This document shows positions 8,524 to 17,691 of a stretch of DNA of 64,000 bases, in pieces. Location of the stretch: the NCBI RefSeq assembly GCF_007005445.1, contig NZ_CP041387.1, forward strand, positions 1,488,001-1,552,000, in the 5' to 3' direction. The translations under genes were made by a program, and so were the position numbers. Positions within the stretch are counted from its first letter, which is position 1; each line of letters starts with the position of its first letter. Origin of the DNA: Rhodopseudomonas palustris. GTDB lineage: Bacteria; Pseudomonadota; Alphaproteobacteria; Rhizobiales; Xanthobacteraceae. The notes beneath the pieces were generated by a model. The model was not told where the DNA came from, searched no databases, and worked only from the letters and a program-made list of their open reading frames with translations.

Positions 8524-8812
8524 CGTCATTCCGGGGCGCGCCGAAGGCGCGAACCGGAATCTCAGAGTCGCAGAACTTGTCGAGGTTCCGGGTTCGCTCG
8601 CTGGCGCGAGCGCCCCGGAACGACGTGCTTGGGGCGAAGCGTCTCCACGAGTCATTCCGGGGCACGCCGAAGGCGTGAACCCGGAATCTCTCAGTCGCAG
8701 CGAGGTTCCGGGTTCGCTCGCTGACGCGAGCGCCCCGGAACGACGTGGTTGGGGTGAAGCCTCTCCACGAGTCATTCCGGGGCACGCCGAAGGCGTGAAC
8801 CCGGAATCTCTG
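8524..8812. repeat. Array of 2.5 extragenic palindromes including a 120-bp tandem duplication
   Basis: Two full copies of the cgtcattccgggg...ccccggaacgacg palindrome (8524-8625 and 8651-8745) and one left half (8771-8810). The left arms at 8651 and 8771 are identical over gtcattccggggcacgccga and beyond, exactly 120 bases apart, and the flanking ctccacga is duplicated too, so the second unit arose by tandem duplication. The flavoprotein gene starts 56 bases later. Confidence 0.85.
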
Positions 8813-8867
8813 CGCCTGTCCGGGTTGGTGTATAAGCGCCGGATGATTTCCACCGGACCCAGCCGTC

Positions 8868-10097
8868 GTGGCTGACATCATCGACATCGACGCCGCCGTG
8901 ATCGGCGCCGGCCCGGCCGGGCTGATGGCGGCCGAGCAATTGGCGCAGGCGGGCGCGCGCGTCACCGTGTTCGACGGCATGGGCGCGCCGGCGCGGAAGT
9001 TTCTGCTGGCCGGGCGCGGCGGCCTCAATCTGACGCACAGCGAAGCGATGCCGGACTTCCTGACGCGCTACGGCGCGGCGCAGGCGTGGCTGACCCCGGC
9101 GATCGAGGCGTTCGGGCCGCAGCAACTGCGTGCCTGGGCCGACGAGCTCGGACAGCCCACCTTCGTCGGCTCCAGCGGCCGGGTGTTTCCGGTCGCGATG
9201 AAGGCCTCGCCGCTGCTGCGCGCCTGGCTACGTCGGCTCGATGCGTTGGGCGTGCAGCTTCGCCTGAGGCATCGCTGGACCGGCTGGGACGGCGACGGAC
9301 GGCTGTCGTTCGACACGCCGGAAGGCCCGCGACGCTTTGCGGCGGGGGCAACGGTACTGGCGCTCGGCGGCGCGAGCTGGCCGCGGCTCGGCTCGGATGG
9401 GAGCTGGAGCGATCTGCTCGCCGCGGAGGGCATCACGATCGCACCGCTCCAGCCGGCGAATTGCGGCTTCGTCGCGCAGTGGTCCGCGCTATTCGCGGAC
9501 AAGTATCAGGGCGCGCCGCTGAAGAATGTGGCGCTGTCGTTCGGCACACGCACCGTGCGCGGCGAGGCGGTGATCACGCGCGACGGCATCGAAGGCGGTG
9601 CGATCTACGCGATTTCAGCGGCTCTGCGTGATGCGGTCCTGGCGGAGGGCGAAGCGAGGTTGTCGATCGCGCTGCGCCCTGATCTCCCAGCGGGTGATCT
9701 CGCCGCGCGATTGGCGAAGCCGAAGGGTAAGCAGTCGCTGTCGACGTATTTGCGCAAGGCCGCGGGGCTGTCGCAGGCGGGCATCGGCCTGCTGCAGGAG
9801 GCCGCGCATGGATCGGGCGTTGCGCTTGCGACCCTGTCCGCCGATCGCCTCGCCGCGCTGATCAACGCCGTGCCGGTGCGTCTGGTCGGCACCGCGCCGA
9901 TCGCCAGGGCGATCTCGACCGCCGGCGGCATCGCGTGGGGCGAGATCGATGCGGACTACATGCTGCGCAAACTGCCCGGCGTGTTCGCCGCCGGCGAAAT
10001 GCTCGACTGGGAAGCGCCGACCGGCGGCTATCTGCTCACCGCCTGCTTTGCGACGGGGTGGGCGGCTGGGCAGGGCGCGGCGAAATATCTGGGGTGA
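8868..10097 (+). CDS. HI0933-type NAD(P)/FAD-dependent flavoprotein
   Basis: A 409-residue flavoprotein of the BaiN/HI0933 group (TIGR03862-like subgroup). The N-terminal dinucleotide fold is DAAVIGAGPAGLMAAEQLA (residues 8-26). KFLLAGRGGLNLTHSE (about 44-59) is the family's characteristic second motif, and STAGGIAWGEIDADYML plus GVFAAGEMLDWEAPTGGYL at the C-terminus close the FAD site. The family's biological reaction is not well known; BaiN acts on bile-acid intermediates in clostridia and others are uncharacterised. The start is GTG at 8868; no strong RBS is seen, and the upstream bases are the tail of a repeat array. Confidence 0.85.
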   Translation: MADIIDIDAAVIGAGPAGLMAAEQLAQAGARVTVFDGMGAPARKFLLAGRGGLNLTHSEAMPDFLTRYGAAQAWLTPAIEAFGPQQLRAWADELGQPTFVGSSGRVFPVAMKASPLLRAWLRRLDALGVQLRLRHRWTGWDGDGRLSFDTPEGPRRFAAGATVLALGGASWPRLGSDGSWSDLLAAEGITIAPLQPANCGFVAQWSALFADKYQGAPLKNVALSFGTRTVRGEAVITRDGIEGGAIYAISAALRDAVLAEGEARLSIALRPDLPAGDLAARLAKPKGKQSLSTYLRKAAGLSQAGIGLLQEAAHGSGVALATLSADRLAALINAVPVRLVGTAPIARAISTAGGIAWGEIDADYMLRKLPGVFAAGEMLDWEAPTGGYLLTACFATGWAAGQGAAKYLG

Positions 10098-10142
10098 TAA
10101 CGCGAACGGCGGCGCGGTGGTTCGCGGGCGAACAGGTCGTCT

Positions 10143-10325
10143 CGTCATTGCGAGCCAAGCGAACCAATCCAACTCAGTGCTCGGGGTGGATGTTTCGTCG
10201 CTTCACTCCTCGCGATGACGGGAGTTTGTCGTCATTCCGGGGCGCCGCGCAGCGGCGAACCCGGAATCTCTCTTGGTGACAACATCGAGGTTCCGGGTTC
10301 GCGCTTCGCGCACCCCGGAACGACG
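10143..10325. repeat. Two adjacent extragenic palindromes of different families
   Basis: The first (10143-10221) runs cgtcattgcgagccaagcga to cttcactcctcgcgatgacg. The second (10229-10325) is the cgtcattccgggg...ccccggaacgacg type with internal gcagcggcgaacccgg and ccgggttcgcgcttcgcg arms. They fill the gap between the convergent flavoprotein and uup genes. Confidence 0.8.
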
Positions 10326-10333
10326 AGGTGATG

Positions 10334-12151
10334 CTACGCGCTTTCGATCTCTTCGCGCAGCATTTCCAGTTCGAGCCAGCGGTGCTCTGCCGCCTGATGC
10401 TCGTCGTGGGCCTTGGCCATCGCGGCGGAGATCTTGTCGAATTTGGCGCGGTCCTTGGCGTAGAGCTGCGGATCGTCGAGTTGCTTCTGCAGGTTCGCGA
10501 TCTCGGCTTCCAGCTTGGCGATGGTCTTGGGCAGCGTTTCCAGCGCGTGCTTTTCGTTGAAGCTGAGCTTGCGCTTCGGCGCCGGCGCCGCGGCGGGCGA
10601 GGGCGCGGCCTTTGCAGCGGCCGGCTCGGGCGCCGCGGCCTTGGCCGGCTGCCGCGTCAGATCGGCGCCGCGCTGCGCCAGCATGTCGGAATAGCCGCCG
10701 GCATATTCGATCCATTTGCCGTCGCCGTCCGGCGCGATCACCGAGGTGACGACGCGGTCGAGGAAGTCGCGGTCGTGGCTGATCAGGATCACGGTGCCGT
10801 CGTAATCGCCGAGCATCTCCTCGAGCACGTCGAGGGTTTCGAGGTCGAGGTCGTTGGTCGGCTCGTCGAGCACCAACAGGTTCGACGGTTTCGCCAGCGA
10901 GCGCGCCAGCATCAGCCGGCCGCGCTCACCGCCCGACAGCGCCTCCAGCGGCGTGCGCGCCTGCTCCTGGGTGAACAGGAAGTCCTTCATGTAGCCGATG
11001 ACGTGGCGCGGTTTGCCGCCGACCATCACCTGGTCGCCGCGGCCGCCGGTCAGCGCGTCGGACAACGTCGTTTTCGGGTCGAGGCTGTCGCGGCTCTGGT
11101 CGAGCGTGGCGATTTCGAGATTGGTGCCGAGCCGGATGCTGCCGCTGTCGGGCGCGATCGCGCCGGTCAGCAGGCTGATCAGCGTGGTCTTGCCGGCGCC
11201 GTTCGGGCCGACGATGCCGATGCGGTCGCCGCGATTGATCCGGATCGAGAAACCGTCGACGATCGGGCGGTCGCCCCACGCCTTGCTGATCGCCTTGGCC
11301 TCGATCACCAGCTTGCCGGATTTGTCGGCTTCGGCCGCGGCGAGCGACGCAGCACCCGTGGGCCCGCGATAGTCGCGGCGCTGGGCGCGCAGTTCGTGCA
11401 GGCCGGCGAGCCGCTTGACGTTGCGCTTGCGGCGGCCGGAGACGCCGTAGCGCAGCCAGTGCTCCTCCATCACGATCTTGCGGTCGAGCTTGTGCTGATC
11501 CCGCTCTTCCTCGGCCAGCACGTCGTCGCGCCAGCTTTCGAATTGCGAGAAGCCGCGGTCGATCTGGCGGATCACGCCGCGGTCGAGCCAGGCGGTGGCG
11601 CGCGACAGATTGCTGAGGAAGCGGCGATCGTGGCTGATCATCACGATCGCGCTTCTGCGCTGGGCGAGGTCGTTTTCCAGCCATTCGATCGTGGTCAGGT
11701 CGAGATGGTTGGTCGGTTCGTCGAGCAGCAGGATGTCGGGATCGGGCGCCAGAATCCGCGCCAGCGCCGCGCGCCGGGCCTCGCCGCCGGACAGATGGGC
11801 GGGGTCCTCGTCGCCGTGCAGGCCGAGTTGTTCCAGCAAGTACGCGGCCTGATAGTGTTCGTCGCCCGGCGCGAGGCCGGCCTCGACGTAAGCCAGCGTG
11901 GTGGCGAAGCCGGCGAAGTCCGGCTCCTGCGGCAGATAGCGCACGGTGGCGCCGGGCTGCACGAAGCGACTGCCGCGATCGGGCTCGATCAGCCCGGCGA
12001 CGATCTTCAAAAGCGTCGATTTGCCGGAGCCGTTGCGGCCGATCAGGCACAGCCGGTCGCCGGCCGAGACGGCGAGTTCGACGCCGTCGAACAGCGCGGC
12101 GCCGCCGAAGGTCAGCGCGATGTCTTTCAGTTGAATCAGCGGCGGGGCCAT
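10334..12151 (-). CDS. uup: ABC-F ATPase, Uup-like
   Basis: A 605-residue soluble protein with two ABC ATPase domains and no membrane segments. Domain 1 has GRNGSGKSTLLK, LSGGEARRAALA and LLLDEPTNHLD; domain 2 has GPNGAGKTTLISL, LSGGERGRLMLARSL and LVLDEPTNDLD. Between them is the interdomain linker region rich in Arg/Lys typical of ABC-F proteins. The C-terminal about 80 residues (KRKLSFNEKHALETLPKTI onwards) form the coiled-coil domain that distinguishes Uup. ABC-F proteins act at the ribosome; Uup also affects transposon excision and branched DNA intermediates in E. coli. It lies 10 bases downstream of yaiI on the same strand and is probably co-transcribed. Confidence 0.9.
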   Translation of the reverse strand: MAPPLIQLKDIALTFGGAALFDGVELAVSAGDRLCLIGRNGSGKSTLLKIVAGLIEPDRGSRFVQPGATVRYLPQEPDFAGFATTLAYVEAGLAPGDEHYQAAYLLEQLGLHGDEDPAHLSGGEARRAALARILAPDPDILLLDEPTNHLDLTTIEWLENDLAQRRSAIVMISHDRRFLSNLSRATAWLDRGVIRQIDRGFSQFESWRDDVLAEEERDQHKLDRKIVMEEHWLRYGVSGRRKRNVKRLAGLHELRAQRRDYRGPTGAASLAAAEADKSGKLVIEAKAISKAWGDRPIVDGFSIRINRGDRIGIVGPNGAGKTTLISLLTGAIAPDSGSIRLGTNLEIATLDQSRDSLDPKTTLSDALTGGRGDQVMVGGKPRHVIGYMKDFLFTQEQARTPLEALSGGERGRLMLARSLAKPSNLLVLDEPTNDLDLETLDVLEEMLGDYDGTVILISHDRDFLDRVVTSVIAPDGDGKWIEYAGGYSDMLAQRGADLTRQPAKAAAPEPAAAKAAPSPAAAPAPKRKLSFNEKHALETLPKTIAKLEAEIANLQKQLDDPQLYAKDRAKFDKISAAMAKAHDEHQAAEHRWLELEMLREEIESA

Positions 12152-12161
12152 GGTCGGTCCA

Positions 12162-12638
12162 TCAGGTCGGGGCGGCGCGGCGGCGTGCGATCCGGCGGAT
12201 CGCGCTGTCGAGCGCCGAAAGAAAGGTGGAGCGGTCGCGCGGCGAGAACGCGCGCGGGCCGCCGGTGATCTCGCCGGTCGAGCGCAGATCGGTCATCAGA
12301 TTGCGCACCGCCAGCGTCATGCCGATCGACTGTTCGGAGAACGGCTTGCCGTTCGGTGCCAGCACCTCGGCGCCGGCCTTGACGCAGCGGCTCGCCAGCG
12401 GAACGTCGGCGGTGACCACGATATCGCCCGGTTTGACCCGCTCCGCAATCCAGTCGTCGGCCGCGTCCATCCCGGAACCGGCGGCGACGCGCTCAATCAG
12501 CGGATGCTGCGGCACCCGGATGAAGCCGCCCGCCACCACCGTCACCGGAACATGGTGACGCTCGGCCACTTTGTACACCTCGTCCTTCACCGGACAGGCG
12601 TCGGCGTCGACATAGATGCGGGTGAGGGCGTCGGTCAT
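12162..12638 (-). CDS. yaiI: YaiI/YqxD family protein (UPF0178)
   Basis: A 158-residue protein of the UPF0178 family. The N-terminal [20 protein letters not shown] is the family signature, with the DADACPVK acidic cluster resembling a PIN-like metal site. [14 protein letters not shown] and [19 protein letters not shown] are the other conserved blocks. The function is unknown; a PIN-like nuclease fold has been suggested for the family. The ATG at 12638 is the family-consistent start; longer in-frame extensions upstream run into the divergent hotdog gene and are not credible. uup follows after 10 bases. Confidence 0.88.
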   Translation of the reverse strand: MTDALTRIYVDADACPVKDEVYKVAERHHVPVTVVAGGFIRVPQHPLIERVAAGSGMDAADDWIAERVKPGDIVVTADVPLASRCVKAGAEVLAPNGKPFSEQSIGMTLAVRNLMTDLRSTGEITGGPRAFSPRDRSTFLSALDSAIRRIARRRAAPT

Positions 12639-12740
12639 CGGGCGGTGTGCGGTCCTTCGGCGTCGGCCTTGCGTTGCCGGCGCAGTGGCGTAGCATCGCC
12701 GGCAACGATCGCCAACAAGATCGGGCAACCGGGAGACACC

Positions 12741-13541
12741 ATGGCCGCACCGCTTGCGCCCTGGCGCGTCAGCGCCTTCAACACCGCCAAACAATCCGAA
12801 AACAAGATGCACGACGACACCGTGGCCCGCCGCTTCGGCTTTTCCGGCGGCCTGGTGCCCGGGGTCGAGGTGATGGCCTACATGATGCATCTGCCCGTCG
12901 CGCGCTGGGGCCGCGACTTTTTGGAGCGTGGGCTGATCGAGGCGCGGTTCGTGAGGCCGGTGTACGACGGCGAGACCGCCACGGTGACGGGCGAGGAGCA
13001 GGGCGAGGCTGTGACGCTCGCCGTCGAAAGCCGCGGCGAGCTGTGCGCCACCGGCACGGCATCGCTGCCGGCGCGGGCGCCGGCAGTCGATCTGTCCGCC
13101 TATCCGGAGACAGCAGCGGCGGCGAACCGGCCGCCGGTGGATACGTCGTCGTTTCCGCTCGGGCAATGGCTCGGCACCGCGCCGGTGAGCTGGGGCGGGG
13201 CGAAGCTGCGCGACTATCTCGACGAGATCCGCGAAACCGACCCGATCTATCAGGCAACCGATCTGATCCATCCCGGCACGCTGCAGCGGATCATGAACCG
13301 CGTGCTGGTCGACAATGTCGTGCTCGGGCCGTGGATTCACGTTGGCTCGAAGATGCAGTTGCTCGCCGCCGCGCGCGGTGACGACGTGCTCGCCGCGCGG
13401 GCCAGGGTGGTGGCGAACTACGACAAGAAGGGCCACCGCTTCGCCGAGTTCGACGCGCTGATCGTCGCGAACGGCGATCGGCCGGTGGCGCACTGTCATC
13501 ACGTCGCGATCTTCGCACCGCGGCAGCAGGCGGCCGCATAG
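12741..13541 (+). CDS. MaoC/hotdog-fold protein of unknown substrate
   Basis: A 266-residue protein. The N-terminal half contains [20 protein letters not shown] and [16 protein letters not shown], which look like a MaoC-type hotdog domain with a His-Asp pair. The C-terminal half ([20 protein letters not shown], then [20 protein letters not shown]) looks like a second hotdog. A double-hotdog acyl-CoA or acyl-thioester hydratase is therefore likely, but the substrate is unknown and the glycine-rich MaoC signature is imperfect. GGGAGA precedes the ATG at 12741 by about 6 bases. It is divergent from yaiI and followed after 195 bases by a binding protein gene; a shared role is not evident. Confidence 0.7.
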   Translation: MAAPLAPWRVSAFNTAKQSENKMHDDTVARRFGFSGGLVPGVEVMAYMMHLPVARWGRDFLERGLIEARFVRPVYDGETATVTGEEQGEAVTLAVESRGELCATGTASLPARAPAVDLSAYPETAAAANRPPVDTSSFPLGQWLGTAPVSWGGAKLRDYLDEIRETDPIYQATDLIHPGTLQRIMNRVLVDNVVLGPWIHVGSKMQLLAAARGDDVLAARARVVANYDKKGHRFAEFDALIVANGDRPVAHCHHVAIFAPRQQAAA

Positions 13542-13736
13542 CAGGCACTTATTCCGCAAGACGGATGGCGAGCGACGTCATGCGACGTTCTGCCCCTCTC
13601 GCCTTGCGGGCGAGCGCAGCCAGAATGCTTGCCGACGATCACAGCAACCAGGAGGGCGGGGGCACATCAATTCATGCGCGGGAGCCGGCGATACGGCCGA
13701 ACTGATAACAAATCAAAAAATCATTCCGGAGGAAAC

Positions 13737-14951
13737 ATGACACTCGTTCAACGGACGGCAGCGCTGCTGCTCGCCGCGCCGCTGCTGCTGGGCGCGCCCG
13801 CGTTCGCGCAGCAACAGGCGCCGCTCAAGATCGGCCTGCTCGGCGATTTCCAGTCGGTGTATTCCGACATCGGCGGCCAGGGCAACGTCGAAGCCGCCAA
13901 GATGGCGATCGAGGAGATGGGCGGCACGATGTTCGGCAAGCCGATCGAGTTCGTCTCGGCGGACGTGCAGAACAAGCCCGACATCGCCGCGTCGCTGGCG
14001 CGCAAATGGTACGAGAACGAAAACGTCGACATGATCGTCGATCTGCCGACCTCGGCCACCGCGCTCGCCGCGATGGAGATGAGCAAGAAGTTCGAGAAGA
14101 TCATGATCGTCACCGACGCGGCGTCGTCGGACATCACCGGCAAATCGTGCTCGCCCTACACCGCGCACTGGACCTACGACACCTATTCGAACGCCCACAC
14201 CGTCGGTTCGGCGATCGTCAAGAACGGCGGCGACACCTGGTTCTTCATCACCGCCGACTATCTGTTCGGACACTCGATCGAACGCGACACCGGCGAGGTG
14301 GTGAAGGCGGCCGGCGGCAAGATCCTCGGCAGCGCGCGGCATCCCTTGAACAACGCCGATTTCTCGTCGTTCCTGCTGCAGGCGCAATCGTCGAAGGCCA
14401 AGATCATCGGCATGGCCAATGGCGGCGGCGACACCATCAACACCATCAAGCAGGCTGCGGAATTCGGCATCGTCACCGGCGGCCAGAAGCTCGCCGGCAT
14501 CGTGATGTTCATCTCCGACATTCACAGCCTGGGGCTGAAGATGGCCAACGGCCTGATCATCACCGAGGCTTACTACTGGGATCTCAACGACCGCACCCGC
14601 GCGTTCGGCAAGAAGTACTTCGAGCGGATGAAGCGGATGCCGACCATGAACCAGGCCGCGACCTACAGCGCCACGCTGCACTACCTCAAGGCGGTGAAAG
14701 CAGCCGGCACCAAGGACACCAAGACGGTGCTGGCGAAGATGCGCGAGATGCCGGTGCGCGACGCCTTCACCGACAACGGCTTCCTGCGCGAGGACGGCCG
14801 CATGGTGCACTCGATGTTCCTGTTCGAGGTCAAGAAGCCCGAGGAGTCGAAAGCGCCTTGGGACTACTACAAAGTCCTCGCCGAAGTCCCCGGCGACCAG
14901 GCCTTCCGCCCGCTGAAGGACGGCGGCTGCCCGCTGGTGAAGGGGCAGTAA
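13737..14951 (+). CDS. Branched-chain-amino-acid-type ABC transporter substrate-binding protein (orphan)
   Basis: A 404-residue periplasmic binding protein. A clear Sec signal peptide (MTLVQRTAALLLAAPLLLG, cleavage near AFA-QQ at residues 23-24) is followed by the peripla_BP_6 fold: LKIGLLGDFQSVYSDIGGQG and the GNVEAAKMAIEEMGG helix. The RBS GGAGGAAAC before the ATG at 13737 fixes the start; an in-frame ATG at 13629 is upstream of it. In this family such proteins bind branched amino acids, amides or aromatic acids and feed a LivHMGF transporter. No permease or ATPase gene is adjacent. A livGFHM cluster without its own binding protein lies at 42.1-45.5 kb and is a possible partner. Confidence 0.9.
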   Translation: MTLVQRTAALLLAAPLLLGAPAFAQQQAPLKIGLLGDFQSVYSDIGGQGNVEAAKMAIEEMGGTMFGKPIEFVSADVQNKPDIAASLARKWYENENVDMIVDLPTSATALAAMEMSKKFEKIMIVTDAASSDITGKSCSPYTAHWTYDTYSNAHTVGSAIVKNGGDTWFFITADYLFGHSIERDTGEVVKAAGGKILGSARHPLNNADFSSFLLQAQSSKAKIIGMANGGGDTINTIKQAAEFGIVTGGQKLAGIVMFISDIHSLGLKMANGLIITEAYYWDLNDRTRAFGKKYFERMKRMPTMNQAATYSATLHYLKAVKAAGTKDTKTVLAKMREMPVRDAFTDNGFLREDGRMVHSMFLFEVKKPEESKAPWDYYKVLAEVPGDQAFRPLKDGGCPLVKGQ

Positions 14952-14978
14952 GGCGAAGCCCGGGACCACGAAGAGCAC

Positions 14979-15117
14979 CGTCATCCCTCGCGCATGCGGG
15001 GGATCCAGTATCCCAGGGCGAGGATGGTGAATCAGGGCGGATGCGGCTTGCGCTGCTCACCAGAATCTCGAGCGCTCTGGGATACTGGGTCGCCCGGACG
15101 AGCCGGGCGATGACGGG
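14979..15117. repeat. Extragenic palindrome, cgtcatccc-ggatccagta family
   Basis: Opens ccgtcatccctcgcgcatgc, then gggggatccagtatcccag, and closes with ctgggatactgggtcgcccg and gagccgggcgatgacgg. The two halves are inverted, giving a long hairpin between the convergent binding protein and CoxL-like genes. A second copy lies at 52741-52853. Confidence 0.8.
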
Positions 15118-15123
15118 GGTGGA

Positions 15124-17499
15124 CTACGCCGCCGTCTTCGCCTTCGCGTCATGGATCGCGCGCCACACCTTCTCGGGCGTCAGCGGCATGTCGAGGGTCG
15201 TCACACCGTAATCCTTCAGCGCGTCGAGCGCGGCGTTGACGATGGTGGCGAGCGAGCCGGCGCAGCCGGCTTCGCCGCAGCCCTTGGTGCCGAGCGGGTT
15301 GGTCTTGGCCGGCACCGGGTGATCGCCGACCGTCATCGGCGGGATGTCCTCGGCGCGTGGCAGCGCGTAGTCCTGCAGCGAGCCGGTGATCGGTTGGCCG
15401 TCGGCGTTGTACGAGACCTTCTCCATCAGCGCCTGGCCGATGCCTTGGGCGACGCCGCCATGGAGCTGACCGGCGACGATCATCGGATTGACCACGGTGC
15501 CGAAATCGTTGACCGCGGTGTAGCGCACCACGCGGGTGACCCCGGTGTCCGGATCGATCTCGACCTCGGCGACGTGGCAGCCGTTGGGGAAGGCGGAGGG
15601 GACGCCGTCGGTGGTGTGATCGACGTCGAGCGAGGCGGGCACGCCGTCCGGCAGCTCGGCGCCGCGCAGCCGCTGCGCCAGGTCCATGATGCCGATGCTG
15701 CGGTCGGTGCCGGCGACGGTGAAGCGGCCACCTTCGAACTCGATGTCGGCTTCGGCGGTCTCCAGCAGATGCGCCGCGGCGCTCTTGCCCTTGGCGATCA
15801 CCTTCTGCGACGCCTCGACGATCGCCATGCCGCTGGCGGTTATCGAGCGCGATCCGCCGGTGCCGTTGCCGGTGTGGACGATATCGCTGTCGCCCTGTTC
15901 GAGCCGGATGCGTTCGAACGGCACGCCGAGAAACGCGCTGAGCACCTGGGCGAACGGCGTCGCATGACCCTGGCCGTAGTCGAGCGTGCCGGTGATCAGT
16001 CGCACCGTGCCGCCTTCTTCGAACACGATCTTGCCGAGTTCGGGGTTCGGCGGGGCCGTGACTTCCAGATACGAGCCGACCGCGATGCCGCGGAGCTTGC
16101 CCGCCTTGCGCGCGTCTTTCTTGCGTCTGGCGAAGCCGTCATAGTCCGACAGTTCCAGCGCCTGTGTGAACACGCCGGCGAAATCGCCGCTGTCGTAGGT
16201 GACGCCGGAGCAGGCGGTGAACGGCATCTGCGTCGGCTTGATGAAGTTGCGCTTGCGCAAAGTGAGGCGGTCGATCCCCATCTCGTCGGCGGCGCGATCG
16301 ATCAGCCGCTCCAGGAAGTAATTGGCTTCGGGCCGGCCGGCGCCGCGATAGGCGCCCATCAGCGTGACGTTGGTGACGACGCATTTGATATCGACGCTGA
16401 GCAGCGGCGTCCGGTACACGCTGCCGATGTTCTTGCCGGTGTTGAGCGACAGCGGCAGCGGCGCGACGCCGGTGATCTGGGCGCCGAGATTGCCGGTGCC
16501 GGACAGCCGGATCGCGAGAAAACGGCCGCCGGCATCCAGCGCCAGTTCGGCGCGAATCTGTTGGCCGCGGCCCTGGCTGTCGGACAGGAAGCTGGTCGAG
16601 CGCTCGTCGGTCCATTTCACCGGGCGGCCGAGCGCCTTGGCGGCGTGCAGGATGCAGATGTACTCCGGATAGGAGATATTTTTCATTCCAAACGAGCCGC
16701 CGACCTGGCCGGTCAGCACCCGCACCTTGTCGGCCGGCACGCCGAGCAATTTGGCGAGCGTGTTGCGGTTGCCGGAAACGCCCTGGGTCGGCACCTGGAT
16801 GGTGTAGCGGCCGTTCTGCTGATCGTAGGAGGCGAGCCCGACCCGCGGCTCCATCGGCACCGCGGCGACGCGGGTGTTCTCGATGTCCAGCGTGGTGACA
16901 TGCGCGGCGGCGGCGAAGGCGGCGTGCACGGCTGCGGTGTCGCCGAAGTGATAGTCGAGCGCGACGTTGTTCTCGATGTGATCGTAGAGCTGCGGCGCGC
17001 CGGGCTGCATCGCGGCGTCCGCGTCGGTGACGGCCGGCAGCGGCTCGATGTCGAGTTCGACCGCTTCGGCGGCATCGCGCGCCTGTGCCAGCGTCTTGGC
17101 GACCACGCACGCGACCGGATCGCCGACGAAGCGCACCTTGTCGGTGGCCAGCGCGCCGTGATGGGTCTGCTTCAGCGGGGTGCCGTCGCGGCTCTTCAGC
17201 GGCAGGCCGGAGCTGAACGGCGCGTAGCCGGCCGCAGTGAGGTCGGCGCCGGTGTAGATCGCGCAGACACCCGGCAGCGCCTTGGCGGCCTCGGTGCCGA
17301 TGCCGCGGATGATGCCGTGCGGGTGCGGGCTGCGCACCATCACGGCGTAGAACTGGCCCGGCAGGTTGCAGTCGTCGGTGTAGCGGCCCTTGCCGCGCAG
17401 CAGTGTTTCGTCCTCTTTGCGCCGGACCGGCTGGCCGACGCCGAATTTGTGCAGCGCGAGAGACGTGTCGAGCGACGCGTTGGCGGGGCGGTCCTGCAT
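15124..17499 (-). CDS. Form II CoxL-like molybdopterin-binding dehydrogenase large subunit
   Basis: A 791-residue xanthine dehydrogenase-family large subunit. The substrate-loop motif is GAYRGAGRPEA, the form II version (form I CO dehydrogenases have AYRCSFR), so it probably oxidises an aldehyde or N-heterocycle rather than CO. GQVGGSFGMKN and TGNGTGGSRSIT are molybdopterin-cytosine-dinucleotide-contacting loops, and GTKGCGEAGCAGS near the C-terminus contains the catalytic Glu. The partner small (2Fe-2S) and medium (FAD) subunits that usually accompany it are not in the flanking genes, so it is an orphan here. Start at ATG 17499 with no strong RBS. Transcribed convergently with the binding protein gene and divergently from ppx. 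Confidence 0.9.
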   Translation of the reverse strand: MQDRPANASLDTSLALHKFGVGQPVRRKEDETLLRGKGRYTDDCNLPGQFYAVMVRSPHPHGIIRGIGTEAAKALPGVCAIYTGADLTAAGYAPFSSGLPLKSRDGTPLKQTHHGALATDKVRFVGDPVACVVAKTLAQARDAAEAVELDIEPLPAVTDADAAMQPGAPQLYDHIENNVALDYHFGDTAAVHAAFAAAAHVTTLDIENTRVAAVPMEPRVGLASYDQQNGRYTIQVPTQGVSGNRNTLAKLLGVPADKVRVLTGQVGGSFGMKNISYPEYICILHAAKALGRPVKWTDERSTSFLSDSQGRGQQIRAELALDAGGRFLAIRLSGTGNLGAQITGVAPLPLSLNTGKNIGSVYRTPLLSVDIKCVVTNVTLMGAYRGAGRPEANYFLERLIDRAADEMGIDRLTLRKRNFIKPTQMPFTACSGVTYDSGDFAGVFTQALELSDYDGFARRKKDARKAGKLRGIAVGSYLEVTAPPNPELGKIVFEEGGTVRLITGTLDYGQGHATPFAQVLSAFLGVPFERIRLEQGDSDIVHTGNGTGGSRSITASGMAIVEASQKVIAKGKSAAAHLLETAEADIEFEGGRFTVAGTDRSIGIMDLAQRLRGAELPDGVPASLDVDHTTDGVPSAFPNGCHVAEVEIDPDTGVTRVVRYTAVNDFGTVVNPMIVAGQLHGGVAQGIGQALMEKVSYNADGQPITGSLQDYALPRAEDIPPMTVGDHPVPAKTNPLGTKGCGEAGCAGSLATIVNAALDALKDYGVTTLDMPLTPEKVWRAIHDAKAKTAA

Positions 17500-17691
17500 G
17501 AGGCTGAGTTCCGGCTTGAGAGGCGTGCGGGACGTGAAAAAGCCGCGTGAGGCGGCGTTTTTGCGCGGGGAATGTCAGTGCTGATAGTCCAAACGGATAA
17601 CGCAGCCGCCGGCACGCCACAACGCACGAAACCGCATGCTTCGCCCGCAGGTGGGTTGCGCCGGGGCGGTGCGCTGCTAAACTTTCCGTGA

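Noticed and set aside
6766..8853. 695-codon minus-strand ORF opposite the quinone reductase, MaoC and SDR genes
   Set aside because: It spans three recognisable plus-strand genes and two repeats; composition is the His/Arg/Ala/Gly-rich pattern of antisense frames in GC-rich DNA.
3162..10325. Repeats considered as a CRISPR array
   Set aside because: The units are long inverted repeats dispersed between genes, not short direct repeats with uniform spacers.
10328..12268. 646-codon plus-strand ORF opposite uup
   Set aside because: Uup has both Walker A/B sets and the signature motifs; the opposite frame has none.
15151..17550. 799-codon plus-strand ORF opposite the CoxL-like gene
   Set aside because: The minus-strand frame has full molybdenum-hydroxylase motifs; the plus-strand frame has no recognisable domain.
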